A DNA stretch of 64,000 nucleotides from Acetivibrio sp. MSJd-27 (lineage in GTDB: Bacteria > Bacillota > Clostridia > UMGS1840 > HGM11507): assembly GCF_018918095.1 (NCBI RefSeq), contig NZ_JAHLPV010000001.1:124001-188000 (forward strand), given 5' to 3'. Below are positions 45,048 to 53,116 of this stretch, piece by piece (the first letter of the stretch is position 1; each line of letters starts with the position of its first letter). A program made the translations under genes and the position numbers. Under the pieces are notes generated by a model. The model searched no databases. It had not been told where the DNA came from and saw only the letters and a list, made by a program, of their open reading frames with translations.

Positions 45048-46973
45048 TTATCGGCCCATACCGCCGCCACCGCCGGGCATTCCTCCGCCGCCGGAAGGCA
45101 TACCTCCCCCACTTGGCATACCTCCGCCGCCGGGCATTCCGCCCATACCTTGCTGGTTCTGATTATTGTTGCTCTGGGCGGCAGTCGAGGTGGTCTCATT
45201 CAATAAAACGGTATCCCCTTCATTCAATCCGCTGATAATTTCCACATTGGTATCGTCATTCAAGCCGATTTCAACTGATACCCGCTCGTAGCCTTCCGGA
45301 ATGTTGGAGCTGCCTGGTGTTTTTGCCTGGGAAGCCCCTGTGGTCTTTCCGGCTTTACTGTCACCGCTTCCCCTCTGGCGGCTTCCGCCTGCCTGCGCGT
45401 CAGCGTCCGGCATACCCTGGGGCATTTCCCCGTCACTGGGCGGCTGGACTCCTTCCGGAAGCTGTCTCTGCTGGTTCTGAGAGCGTTCTGAGGATGGAGC
45501 ATCCTTGGAATCCGCTGTTCCGGACGCGCGTTTTACCAGCACGGTATTCCCCCGGTTTACCGCGGAAAGAGGCACGGTCAACACATTTTCCCGGGAATCG
45601 GTCACGATTTTCGCACTGACGTTCATGCCGGGAATCAGTTCTTCCCCTTCTCCTTCATTGACGTAAACCTTGACCGGATAGGAGGTGACGCCATTGGATG
45701 AGGTTCCGACAATGCTGATATTTTCCACATAACCCCCGAAGGTTTTTCCGGTGACGGCGTCCGCCGTGATCTCCACGCTTTGCCCCACCTGAATACTGCT
45801 GATATCCAATTCATCCACGCTGATTTCAAAGGTCAGTGTGGACAGGTCGGCAATGATTGCCATAACGGTATTGCTGTTGGAGTTATCTAATTTCTCACCC
45901 GCCTTGGAGGTCTTTTGGATGACCTTGCCGGAAATCGGCGCCGTGATACTGTAATTTTCCAGCTGCTGATACAGATTGTCCAGTGCAAGCTGGGCATCCT
46001 TGACAGAGAGCTGGCTCTGCTTCAGGTTGTTGCTGGAATTGCTGTCGTTATCCAGCCTTAAAATGGTTGCGCCGCTGTTTATGTAGTCGCCTTCTTTATA
46101 ATTGAAACCATAAATTTCGCCCGACGTCTTGGTGACAACCGTCTTGGAAGCGGAATAGGAAAAGGTTCCCGCTTCATTGCAGGCATATGGCCCAACCACG
46201 GCAGTTGCCTTATTGTTCGGAACAATGCCTCCGGGATTGGAGACCGTAATCTCCAGATTGGTGACACTGACACCCGCGTCATTCGCAATCGAACCGGTGC
46301 TGACGCTTGTCACTCTGCCAAAGAGCGAGGTAAAAGAGTTTTCCATATTGACGGTGGCGCTGTCCCCCACATGAATGTTCTGTGCGTCATTGGCATTGAA
46401 CTTAATTTTCAAAACCATGTCGTCCGTATTGACAATGTCCATCACCTTAGCGCCGTTTTGAACCGTATCGCCGTCCGCCACGTAAACATTGGTGATAACG
46501 CCGGAGATAGGAGCCGTCACCGTCTCATTGGCGGTTGTCTTCCGGCTCGTCTCCAAAGCCTGCTGGTAAGAATCCTGTGCCTTTTCCAGGGAAGCCTTGG
46601 CCTTTTCAATGCTGTTGGTCATCTCCTCGGAGTCGATGGTATACATCAGGTCTCCCTGATTGATTTCCTGCCCCTCGCTGAAATAGTCGTTCAAAATCTC
46701 GCCTTTTACCAGGGAGGTAACCTCATATTGATTGATTGCCGCGATGGTTCCGGTTCCCTCAATCGACTTGGTGATATCGCCCCTGGTCACTCTCGCGACT
46801 TTCTCGGATGCCGACGCATCCTTTTGAAAAATTTTTGTATATCCAAAATAGGAGCCTCCTCCGATGGCAGCAACCAGGACAGCAATCAGGATATTGCGCT
46901 GCTTTTTGCTGAGTTTACCGAATTTGCGCTGCTTTTTCCCCGTGCCGTCCGCTTTTTTTGTTTTCATGAACAT
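45048..46973 (-). CDS. HlyD/MacA-like membrane fusion (adaptor) protein
   Basis: A 641-residue adaptor. A basic N-terminus and one membrane helix (about 30-50, NILIAVLVAAIGGGSYFGYT) are followed by barrel-sandwich lipoyl segments (VTAPISGVITNVYVADGDTV near 155; ITAPISGKVIQKTSKAGEKL near 340), a short helical hairpin and beta-barrel domains. A Ser/Gln/Pro linker (about 490-560) and a Gly/Met/Pro C-terminus (MPGGGGMPSGGGMPSGGGG) follow. In Gram-positive bacteria such MacA-like proteins dock on MacB-type permeases. The ATG at 46973 is chosen since AGGAG lies about 11 bases upstream; a TTG at 46994 overlaps that site. First gene of the four-gene operon. Confidence 0.9.
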   Translation of the reverse strand: MFMKTKKADGTGKKQRKFGKLSKKQRNILIAVLVAAIGGGSYFGYTKIFQKDASASEKVARVTRGDITKSIEGTGTIAAINQYEVTSLVKGEILNDYFSEGQEINQGDLMYTIDSEEMTNSIEKAKASLEKAQDSYQQALETSRKTTANETVTAPISGVITNVYVADGDTVQNGAKVMDIVNTDDMVLKIKFNANDAQNIHVGDSATVNMENSFTSLFGRVTSVSTGSIANDAGVSVTNLEITVSNPGGIVPNNKATAVVGPYACNEAGTFSYSASKTVVTKTSGEIYGFNYKEGDYINSGATILRLDNDSNSSNNLKQSQLSVKDAQLALDNLYQQLENYSITAPISGKVIQKTSKAGEKLDNSNSNTVMAIIADLSTLTFEISVDELDISSIQVGQSVEITADAVTGKTFGGYVENISIVGTSSNGVTSYPVKVYVNEGEGEELIPGMNVSAKIVTDSRENVLTVPLSAVNRGNTVLVKRASGTADSKDAPSSERSQNQQRQLPEGVQPPSDGEMPQGMPDADAQAGGSRQRGSGDSKAGKTTGASQAKTPGSSNIPEGYERVSVEIGLNDDTNVEIISGLNEGDTVLLNETTSTAAQSNNNQNQQGMGGMPGGGGMPSGGGMPSGGGGMPGGGGGMGR

Positions 46974-47180
46974 ATTTTCCGATACTCCTTCCAAATCAAT
47001 TGCTTTTTCATGAAATGCGCACTCTTGCGCCGTTGTTTTTTTATTATAGAAAATTTGCTTGATAAGGCGGTGGTAGGTTTATGATAGTTTTGTGAAAATG
47101 AAAACAATTTGCCAGCAAAAGATACAAATTTCCAACAAAAAACAGGGCGGAACATGTGTGTGTGATGTTCCGCCCTGAAA

Positions 47181-47484
47181 GCATTAGGGAGTTGAACTTC
47201 CAAATGCTTAAGCATAGAATACCGTATCCGAATCCGCCGCAACCAACCAAAAACGGAATTTTTCTGTGTTGTCGGGCTTGGCATACGTCGGTATGCCTGC
47301 ACCCTTTCGCCTTGAAAACTTCTCGTTTTATGATTGCTTTCGGTTTGCAATTTTTTTGATTCGTTTTTTCGTCAGGACGAGAAAAAAGCGCAGGGTATAC
47401 TAGTGTATGCGCGAGCATTTTGACGACGTAATGGCGGAAAAGCGTTCAAAAAAACGGGTTCGTATACGGTACTCTATGCTTAAG
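47181..47484. repeat. MITE-like repeat, 304-bp copy
   Basis: Ends GCATTAGGGAGTTGAAC (left) and GTACTCTATGCTTAAG (right) are inverted repeats. Internal words GTCGG, CTGCACCCTTTCGC, AAAGCGCAGGGTATAC and GAGCATTTTGACGACG match the other copies. No gene inside. It lies between the adaptor gene and the small membrane protein gene. Confidence 0.8.
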
Positions 47485-47707
47485 CTCCGAAGAGCTTTTG
47501 AAGGAGTTTATGAAAAAAATATTCCTAGTGAATAGGAAAGGTGAGGGAAACCGATGCGCTTCGGCTTCCCTGTATTCTGTGAAATATTTTGCAACAAAAA
47601 GTGATTGACTTCTCCTTTCTGCGCAATTTATTTTCTGTTTTATATATTACATTACAAATGTGATAGAATGATGAAAGCAAAATGAAAACCAGATGGAATT
47701 TTTCTAT
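47485..47707. other. Gene-free spacer with a hairpin
   Basis: AGGGAAACCGA (47547-47557) pairs with TCGGCTTCCCT (47563-47573) with one G-T pair, but no T-run follows. Nothing else is recognised. Confidence 0.4.
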
Positions 47708-48094
47708 TCAGCGAAACATTTTATTGTGCAGCACCCTGCTCAAAAAAGAAAGCGGCATACAAAGGAAAAACCATAGCACAGAGTATAGAAGGCACACTTG
47801 TCCTCCCAGGTTAAAATGCATTTTGGAATAATCCCACACATTCCATTTTAGTTTTACATTGACGATGCAGCCAACAACAAACTCAATTCCCGTCACGATG
47901 GCGGATCCTGCCAGGCAGCGCTTCCAGAGCGGCTGGCAGTTCATTTTCAGATTCGTTTTATACAGGCATAAGAAACAGATCCCTCCGGTTACCCCCATTG
48001 TCCAATGGGTGAAGCCCCGCCAGAGAATTTCAAGGAAACTGTACCCCACGGATCCGATGGTATATATGGTTAAATTTTCTTTTATTTTTTTCAT
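47708..48094 (-). CDS. Small membrane protein, CmpB-like (putative ABC-transporter type IV family)
   Basis: A 128-residue protein with about four membrane helices (about 8-24, 32-47, 60-78, 95-118). GYSFLEILWRGFTHWTMGVTG and the following CLY segment resemble the family named putative ABC-transporter type IV (PF06541), whose biochemical role is not established. GGGTGATAAC precedes the ATG. It is monocistronic and divergent from the TPP riboswitch/thiT unit. Confidence 0.65.
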   Translation of the reverse strand: MKKIKENLTIYTIGSVGYSFLEILWRGFTHWTMGVTGGICFLCLYKTNLKMNCQPLWKRCLAGSAIVTGIEFVVGCIVNVKLKWNVWDYSKMHFNLGGQVCLLYSVLWFFLCMPLSFLSRVLHNKMFR

Positions 48095-48193
48095 GTTATC
48101 ACCCGCTTTTAGTATTCACAAATTCAGGTGATATCATTACGGTAATTATGTGGAACACAAAGAAATTATTTGAAAGAAATACTTATGGTTTTC

Positions 48194-48222
48194 TTGACAA
48201 GTGCTTTGAAACGCTTTATACT
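48194..48222 (+). promoter_or_regulatory. Promoter of the thiT unit
   Basis: TTGACA (48194-48199), 17-base spacer, TATACT (48217-48222); transcription would begin just before the TPP aptamer. Confidence 0.85.
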
Positions 48223-48230
48223 AAAAGAAA

Positions 48231-48312
48231 AAACGGGAGCTTTTGAAGGCTGAGAGGGAATTTGATTCCGACCGTAAAAACCTGTTCGGATAATGCCGGC
48301 GTAGGGAAAACA
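48231..48312 (+). ncRNA. TPP riboswitch (THI element)
   Basis: The conserved aptamer words are present in order: CGGGAGC, GGCTGAGAGGG, GACCG, ACCTG, CGGATAATGCCGGCGTAGGGA. It senses thiamine pyrophosphate and lies between the promoter and a terminator, so high TPP should end transcription before thiT. Confidence 0.96.
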
Positions 48313-48330
48313 CAAAGAGAAAAACAATAA

Positions 48331-48361
48331 GTGTATTCCTGCGCGGAATATGCTTTTTTTA
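48331..48361 (+). terminator. Terminator of the TPP riboswitch expression platform
   Basis: GTGTATTCC (48331-48339) pairs with GGAATATGC (48345-48353), two G-T pairs, followed by seven T. Confidence 0.85.
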
Positions 48362-48447
48362 TAACATAGGAAATTGCGCGGAATCATGCGCAAAAAAACA
48401 GCGTGCGAAGCGCGATTGCGCTTTTCAGAATGAAAAACTTTTTTATG
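48361..48447 (-). repeat. Inverted copy of the 96-bp structured repeat
   Basis: Starts ATAACATAGGAAATTGCG and ends CGCTTTTCAGAATGAAAAAC, the reverse complement of the units at 8142-8333, with about 10 bases missing in the middle. It lies directly behind the riboswitch terminator. Confidence 0.75.
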
Positions 48448-48492
48448 ATATATTTTATATGCATCATAGCATTCTGATACAGAATTATGGAG

Positions 48493-48601
48493 ATTCAATA
48501 AGGGCTTGTCCCGTCATTCAACAAGGACACTGCACTCCTGCTGACTGCGGATATGAAACCCCGCCTTCTTTCAAGGCGGGAGACATTTTGCCCACAGTTA
48601 T
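48493..48601 (+). repeat. IS200/IS605 end-like element (copy B)
   Basis: Same order as at 8002: ATTCAATAAGGGCTTG, CCGTCATTCAAC, CTGCGGATATGAAACC, hairpin CCGCCTT/AAGGCGG, then GAGACATTTTGCCCACAG. It sits between the riboswitch terminator and thiT. Confidence 0.4.
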
Positions 48602-48658
48602 ATTCATAAAAATCAACGTCTTGATACGAATAGCCCCGCTGAAAAAGGAGAATGAGAT

Positions 48659-49183
48659 ATGAAAAAACAAAGACTGGTTGCCATGACGGAATCCGCTGTT
48701 ATGGCGGCTCTTTCGCTGATACTGAATTTCATTATTGTATTCAAGATGCCCCAAGGCGGTTCTATCACTTTGGGTGCTATGGTTCCCATCATGATTGTGG
48801 CACTGCGGCGCGGAGCCGGATGGGGGATCCTTACCGGCGTCTTATCCGGCCTTCTGCAGTTTATCACGACAGGGCAGGCTGCTCATCCCCTGTCCATCCT
48901 GTTGGACTATCTGCTGGCTTACGGCGTTCTGGGAATTGCAGGGTTCTTCAAAGGTTCCCTGCCGAAAATTGCGCTTGGTATGACGCTGACAATCTTTCTT
49001 CGTTTTGTATGCCACCTGTTAAGCGGGGCAACCATTTTCGCCTCCTATGCGCCGGAGGGGCAGAACCCGTGGCTGTATTCCATGGGCTACAACGCTTCCT
49101 ATATGATTTTCGAGTGGATTATTACAACGGCGATAACGGTATTGCTTTACAAATACGCCAAAAGATTGTTCGCCGTAAAATAA
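48659..49183 (+). CDS. thiT: ThiT, thiamine-specific ECF transporter S component
   Basis: A 174-residue membrane protein with six helices that captures thiamine for the energy-coupling-factor transporter. MTESAVMAALSLIL at the N-terminus, ALRRGAGWGILTGVLSGLLQ near residue 50 and FEWIITTAITVLLYKYAKR near the end are typical of the family. The shared EcfA/EcfT module is elsewhere. AAGGAG precedes the ATG. A TPP riboswitch lies about 350 bases upstream, with two repeat elements between its terminator and the gene. Confidence 0.95.
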   Translation: MKKQRLVAMTESAVMAALSLILNFIIVFKMPQGGSITLGAMVPIMIVALRRGAGWGILTGVLSGLLQFITTGQAAHPLSILLDYLLAYGVLGIAGFFKGSLPKIALGMTLTIFLRFVCHLLSGATIFASYAPEGQNPWLYSMGYNASYMIFEWIITTAITVLLYKYAKRLFAVK

Positions 49184-49186
49184 CAG

Positions 49187-49249
49187 GATTTATTTTGGCG
49201 GAAAGCAAGCAATCGTCATGGAATTGAGATGATTCCATGACGATTTTTT
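49187..49249 (+). terminator. Terminator of thiT with conserved upstream block
   Basis: The stem AATCGTCATGGAAT (49211-49224) / ATTCCATGACGATT (49232-49245) runs into TTTT. The 25-28 bases before it (GGATTTATTTTGGCGGAAAG, then CAAGCAAT) recur ahead of a different hairpin at 50608-50635 on the minus strand. Confidence 0.88.
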
Positions 49250-49298
49250 CATGTCGGTATTTTCTTCTGGAAACCCGGCTTTTTTGGTTTTCAGGTAT

Positions 49299-50276
49299 CT
49301 AATAGGTGATAAATGTCTGGCCAAAATAATATCGGTAGGTGGACTCTTCGCAATAAGCCGCTCCCACCCCCAGATATTTGAACTTGTCGCTGAGCAGATT
49401 TTCCCGATGCCCTTCGGAATTGAGCCAGGCGTCAAAATGATCGATTCCAAACTCCCTTCCGGCAGATATATTTTCCCCCCACGCACGCCATGCGACCGGG
49501 CAAAGGCGCAGATAGCGGTCAATCGGCGTTCTCCCGTCCAGCGAGATATGCGAAAAATAATCTTTTTTTCCCATATCAATCGCATGAAGACGGGCGGCCT
49601 CTGCAGCGATTTCGTCCCAAAGAAGAGGATTTAGCCCTTTCTTCACGCGAAATGCATTGGTGACATCAAAATTCTCTCTGGCCTGTATCCCAAGAAACTC
49701 CCGCTCGGTCGTGTCTATACTCTGTTTCGATTCCTCCCAAACAACAAAAACGGCATAAACCTTGTCACCATCCAGTTTGTCCCGGTATAGTTTGATATCG
49801 GGATCCCAGTCCCCGCAGCAGGTATCCGCCTTTGCCCTTCCGTCAATTTCAAAACCTGCTGAATTGGTATAATATCCGCAGACAACCCCGTCGCTGACGG
49901 CCGCCATCAGAAAACAGCTGTAATCTTTATGGTAAATATACCATTGCAGGCCATAAATCCCCATTTCTATCCGATCTGGTTCTCCAAAGATCTGACGAAG
50001 CTGTTCTATTTTCTGACCGGTATAAATTTCTTTTCCCTGCAAGTTCATAGCTATCCGCCTTCTGGCTGGCCGCTCGATCGGCAAATCCGCGTTTTCCGTC
50101 TCTCCGGCTGTCCGTTTCTCCCCGGTGGGAACCGGAATTGATTTTCTTCCGAACATTGGCAGGACATCAAGGAGCACAAGCCGTCCGTCTACAGGGATTT
50201 CTCTCCGTGCATAGGATAGGAGGCTCAGCCCCAGAACTGCCGCAAAAATAAATAACAGCACTTTTTTCGCTCGCAT
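49299..50276 (-). CDS. CAP (SCP/PR1-like) domain protein with CAP-associated N-terminal domain
   Basis: A 325-residue membrane-anchored or secreted protein. A hydrophobic segment (about 4-20) is followed by a basic linker, a CAP-associated domain (about 85-190; LRQIFGEPDRIEMGIYGLQW, FLMAAVSDGVVCGYYTNS) and a C-terminal CAP domain (about 205-325) with LHAIDMGKKDYFSHISLDG, AWGENISAG and LNSEGHRENLLS, the usual His/Glu cavity motifs. B. subtilis YlbC has the same layout. The function is unknown. AAAGGTGG lies 7 bases before the ATG at 50276. Confidence 0.88.
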   Translation of the reverse strand: MRAKKVLLFIFAAVLGLSLLSYARREIPVDGRLVLLDVLPMFGRKSIPVPTGEKRTAGETENADLPIERPARRRIAMNLQGKEIYTGQKIEQLRQIFGEPDRIEMGIYGLQWYIYHKDYSCFLMAAVSDGVVCGYYTNSAGFEIDGRAKADTCCGDWDPDIKLYRDKLDGDKVYAVFVVWEESKQSIDTTEREFLGIQARENFDVTNAFRVKKGLNPLLWDEIAAEAARLHAIDMGKKDYFSHISLDGRTPIDRYLRLCPVAWRAWGENISAGREFGIDHFDAWLNSEGHRENLLSDKFKYLGVGAAYCEESTYRYYFGQTFITY

Positions 50277-50567
50277 CGTGCTTCCACCTTTCACCTCAGC
50301 ATTGAATAGACAAAAATCCCCTCCCCGCTGAATCGCTGCATTGTTCCCCAGCGGCAAATATCACCTGCCTTGCGGCACTGCTCCCTTTTATGAGCGCTTT
50401 CTTTTTTGTCTATCCTATTATCCTTATGCTTGGTAAAAGAAAAAAAGACACTGTTGGGACTCTATCCATAAGGAAAGTGCCCCCAGACTGTCGAAAAACT
50501 CGGTCTACCACAAGCAATAACTGAGAAAAGGCAGAAAGAAAAGAAATGTATTGAATGAAAACCACTA
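50277..50567. other. Gene-free stretch
   Basis: No frame with a ribosome binding site or recognisable product is present between the CAP gene and the terminator behind truncated grpB. Confidence 0.5.
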
Positions 50568-50635
50568 TTAAAAATGCCAATGGTTCCATCGAGGAGCCAT
50601 TGGCATTGCTTGCTTTTCGCCAAAATAAACCCTAC
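50568..50635 (-). terminator. Second copy of the conserved block plus terminator hairpin
   Basis: On the minus strand GGGTTTATTTTGGCGAAAAG and CAAGCAAT (50608-50635) are followed by the hairpin AATGCCAATGG / CCATTGGCATT (50597-50607 with 50573-50583) and TTTT. The block is nearly identical to the one behind thiT but the hairpin arms differ. Confidence 0.75.
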
Positions 50636-50883
50636 CGTACCGTCATACACCTACTTAATTCTTTTTCAAAACGAAGAATATCATTGAAATCATCAACTGC
50701 GACTGCAATATCGATTATCGGTTTTGCCTTTATGGAAAGGATAGAGGGGCTTCCCACATGCTGAATGTCTTTTATGACATTACCCAATATCTGCTTCAAA
50801 CGAGAAATTATATTCTGAGCTTCCATTTCCCATTCTTTTTCGTGTTCACACAGTTTTACCGTTCCCCGTTTTAATCCAATCAT
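50632..50883 (-). pseudogene. GrpB/UPF0157 family protein, 3'-truncated
   Basis: An 83-residue frame reading MIGLKRGTVKLCEHEKEWEM, DIQHVGSPSILSIKAKPIID and IAVAVDDFNDILRFEKEL is the N-terminal half of a GrpB (UPF0157) nucleotidyltransferase-like protein, normally about 170-180 residues. Homology stops after FEKEL, and SRCMTVR plus the stop come from foreign sequence next to the conserved terminator block. The part with the metal-binding acidic residues (DIAVAVDD) remains, but the fold cannot be complete. The start codon abuts the MITE-like repeat. Confidence 0.75.
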
Positions 50884-50886
50884 TCC

Positions 50887-51172
50887 TTAAGCATTAGGGA
50901 GTTGAATCCCATATGCCCTGCACTTGTTAAATTTCCGCCTTTTCGGATTGTCGGTCTTGCAAGGCGTCAGCCTTGCTGCACCCTTACGCACCAAAAAAAC
51001 GAATTGCTCGAAAGATTCCTGCATGCAGGGTCGCAGAGTTTCCACAGAGCAAATTTTTTGTAAGACAAGGAAAAAGCGCAGATCATCCTGACGGATTGAC
51101 GAGCATTTTGACGCAGGATTGCGGGAAATTTGCCTGTGAAAACCATATCGTGTTCGACTCTCTAATGCTTAA
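50887..51172. repeat. MITE-like repeat, 286-bp copy with both terminal inverted repeats
   Basis: TTAAGCATTAGGGAGT (50887-50902) and ACTCTCTAATGCTTAA (51157-51172) are inverted repeats with one mismatch; similarity extends inward to GTYGAAY. It contains no gene. Related copies lie at 2380, 31631 and 47181. It separates the NUDIX gene from truncated grpB, and its right end supplies the last codons of the NUDIX gene. Confidence 0.85.
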
Positions 51173-51605
51173 CCTCCAAACGACAGTTAAGCTCATATAC
51201 AGCCGTGCGATTTGAGTCCCATTTAAGCTTTTTGATTGCTTCATCATAAGGCAGCCAAACGCACTCGGTATGTTCGCGAGATAATCTTATATCTTCTTGG
51301 CACTCAAAACCAAACGCATACTCAGGTATTACATAAGTGTCCTGACTCCAATGCTGACGATACTTTTCAGAAACAGCCGCAGCAGGGATATAGGATAGGC
51401 TTTTAAGTGCAACCCATTTATCTGGCTGCACTCCACTTTCTTCAAAGGTTTCTCGCTTTGCCGCTTCTAATGGGGTTTCATCCTCTTCGCCCCCTCCAGC
51501 TATGAATTGCCATTGATCTAAATCGGCACGATGAAACACGCAGTAAAGAGGAGAATTGTCCATTATTCGATAAGGTATTACAAGTATTTGGAATGCTGCT
51601 CTCAT
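51162..51605 (-). CDS. NUDIX hydrolase (dihydroneopterin-triphosphate/NTP pyrophosphatase-like)
   Basis: A 147-residue enzyme that cleaves a nucleoside diphosphate linked to another group. The complete Nudix box GGGEEDETPLEAAKRETFEE plus SGV (about residues 37-60) has all metal-binding glutamates. MRAAFQILVIPYR and the C-terminal HTECVWLPYDEAIKKLKW are typical. Substrate unknown. GGAGG is 7 bases before the ATG at 51605. The last codons, VKH and TAG, are formed by the MITE end (GTTAAGCATTAG), so the original stop was replaced; the fold should be intact. Confidence 0.88.
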   Translation of the reverse strand: MRAAFQILVIPYRIMDNSPLYCVFHRADLDQWQFIAGGGEEDETPLEAAKRETFEESGVQPDKWVALKSLSYIPAAAVSEKYRQHWSQDTYVIPEYAFGFECQEDIRLSREHTECVWLPYDEAIKKLKWDSNRTAVYELNCRLEVKH

Positions 51606-51781
51606 TTTAATCCTCCGAAAAGTCAATAAACCATTTTAGCGATTTTATCACATGATAGAAATTTTTTGTAGATCAATGGTAATTCATCAATAGGATCGAT
51701 TTTTCCATCATTCCAATCATTTTGATTAGAAAAACCAAAGGGAGGCAATCTCCTTACGAAGCGTCTCCCTTCCGTACCTTT

Positions 51782-53116
51782 TTATTCTTCCAAATGTTCA
51801 ATATCCGAAAAAGCATATCCGCTGCGCGTCATCTTTTCAACCAGCTGGACAAGAACGGAATCACTGTCATATGTATACGTTCTCTCCCCCTTCGTCGTTG
51901 TGGTCAAGTGTATTTTTGTGAAGTCCATAAACGGATGAAAGAAAATGCTTCGGAGCTGATCCTCGGGCAGTGTATCTATTTTTTCCAAAACACCCGGCAA
52001 TTCTTCCATGGAGGGGACATATCCCAAGGGAGTGGGCAGAAACAAAATTTCCCTTCCCCCTTTTCGAACCCATTCTGCTCTGCCAACCTTCTTCGCTTTG
52101 GTATATTGCTGATAGATGACATCAAAATTTTTTTCGGCGATTCGCAGCTGATCTTCCGTAAAGGCGTAATGAGGAAATTCGAAGATATGATCTTCAAATC
52201 CCAAAGCGTTTGCCATCTGCTTGGCCTTTTGCATTCTCTGATCGATCTCTTTTGCCGAGAACGGGGTATTGGCTCCGAATTCGGTGCCAACACCGCTCTG
52301 GGTATTCTTTTCCTGATGGGTGTAGCCATGTAGTACAATATGTCCGTTGTGACCTACCATGTAATCCAGAGTATACAGAAAATCCGCATTGTAGAAGCTG
52401 AAATTCTGCGTCATATCATTTTCAATTCCCATTTCGGGATACTTGTAAAAAGGAATCCAAGCAATATAAAACGATTGTCCGTGGGTATAGAGATAATCCG
52501 CTACCGCCCGCAGTTTCTCATTGGTTTCATTGGAAAAATTGCCGGACGCACCATTGTCAAAATAGATGTCTTCCAGCCGCAGCAGACCTTTTTTTACATT
52601 GTCTGTATCGACCGGTACAACCGGTGATGCCTTTTTGTGATATAGATTAATTTTTTTTTGCGGGGAGTCAAACACAACCGCAAGATGAAACAGTTCCGCC
52701 GCGTCATACAGGGAAAGGTAAGCTACCTTGTCAAAATAATAGATCGGCCGGTTTAGTCTTTCATCCTGCATTCCCTCCAAGACAATCTCACTGCCATTCC
52801 AGGAAATTCGGAAGGTGTTTTTGGTACGGATGACACTGCCGCCCATCTGGCTGACAAACTCCTTCATTGGCAGAAAAATCCGGCCCGCCACAAAGTAAAG
52901 GGGTTCGTTCAGCGAAAGCCGGTTGTCCAGAAAGGAAACCTGGCCTCCCTGTATTTCCTGCGCTGTGATGTGCTCGTCACTTTCCATTGCGGTAAATCCC
53001 ACACAGCTGTAGACAACAATACAGACAAGAGCGATGACAAGCGTTCGGAGCCGCCTTAAATTCTTATAACACATTTGTTTTTTTATCCATTGAAACATGC
53101 CTGTCACTTCTTTCAT
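51782..53116 (-). CDS. DUF2334 polysaccharide-deacetylase-like protein with stalk domain
   Basis: A 444-residue protein with one N-terminal membrane anchor (about 20-43, TLVIALVCIVVYSCVGFTA). A copper-amine-oxidase-N-type stalk repeat follows (about 60-165; GRIFLPMKEFVSQMGGSVI, AYLSLYDAAELFHLAVVF), then a DUF2334 domain (about 185-440) of the carbohydrate esterase 4-like fold: GHNGHIVLHGYTHQ carries the His-x-x-x-His pair and FEFPHYAFTEDQLR a further His. It may deacetylate a wall or surface polysaccharide. An internal ATG at 53098 is an alternative start. Confidence 0.82.
   Translation of the reverse strand: MKEVTGMFQWIKKQMCYKNLRRLRTLVIALVCIVVYSCVGFTAMESDEHITAQEIQGGQVSFLDNRLSLNEPLYFVAGRIFLPMKEFVSQMGGSVIRTKNTFRISWNGSEIVLEGMQDERLNRPIYYFDKVAYLSLYDAAELFHLAVVFDSPQKKINLYHKKASPVVPVDTDNVKKGLLRLEDIYFDNGASGNFSNETNEKLRAVADYLYTHGQSFYIAWIPFYKYPEMGIENDMTQNFSFYNADFLYTLDYMVGHNGHIVLHGYTHQEKNTQSGVGTEFGANTPFSAKEIDQRMQKAKQMANALGFEDHIFEFPHYAFTEDQLRIAEKNFDVIYQQYTKAKKVGRAEWVRKGGREILFLPTPLGYVPSMEELPGVLEKIDTLPEDQLRSIFFHPFMDFTKIHLTTTTKGERTYTYDSDSVLVQLVEKMTRSGYAFSDIEHLEE

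Noticed and set aside
47648-47668. BlaI/MecI-like operator (ATTACAAATGTGAT)
   Set aside because: No beta-lactamase or blaR/blaI gene follows in either direction and the palindrome is imperfect.
50887-50920. tRNA T-arm-like sequence (GGATTCAACTCCC type) in the MITE ends
   Set aside because: Only an arm-like match appears; no acceptor, D or anticodon arms are present in any copy.
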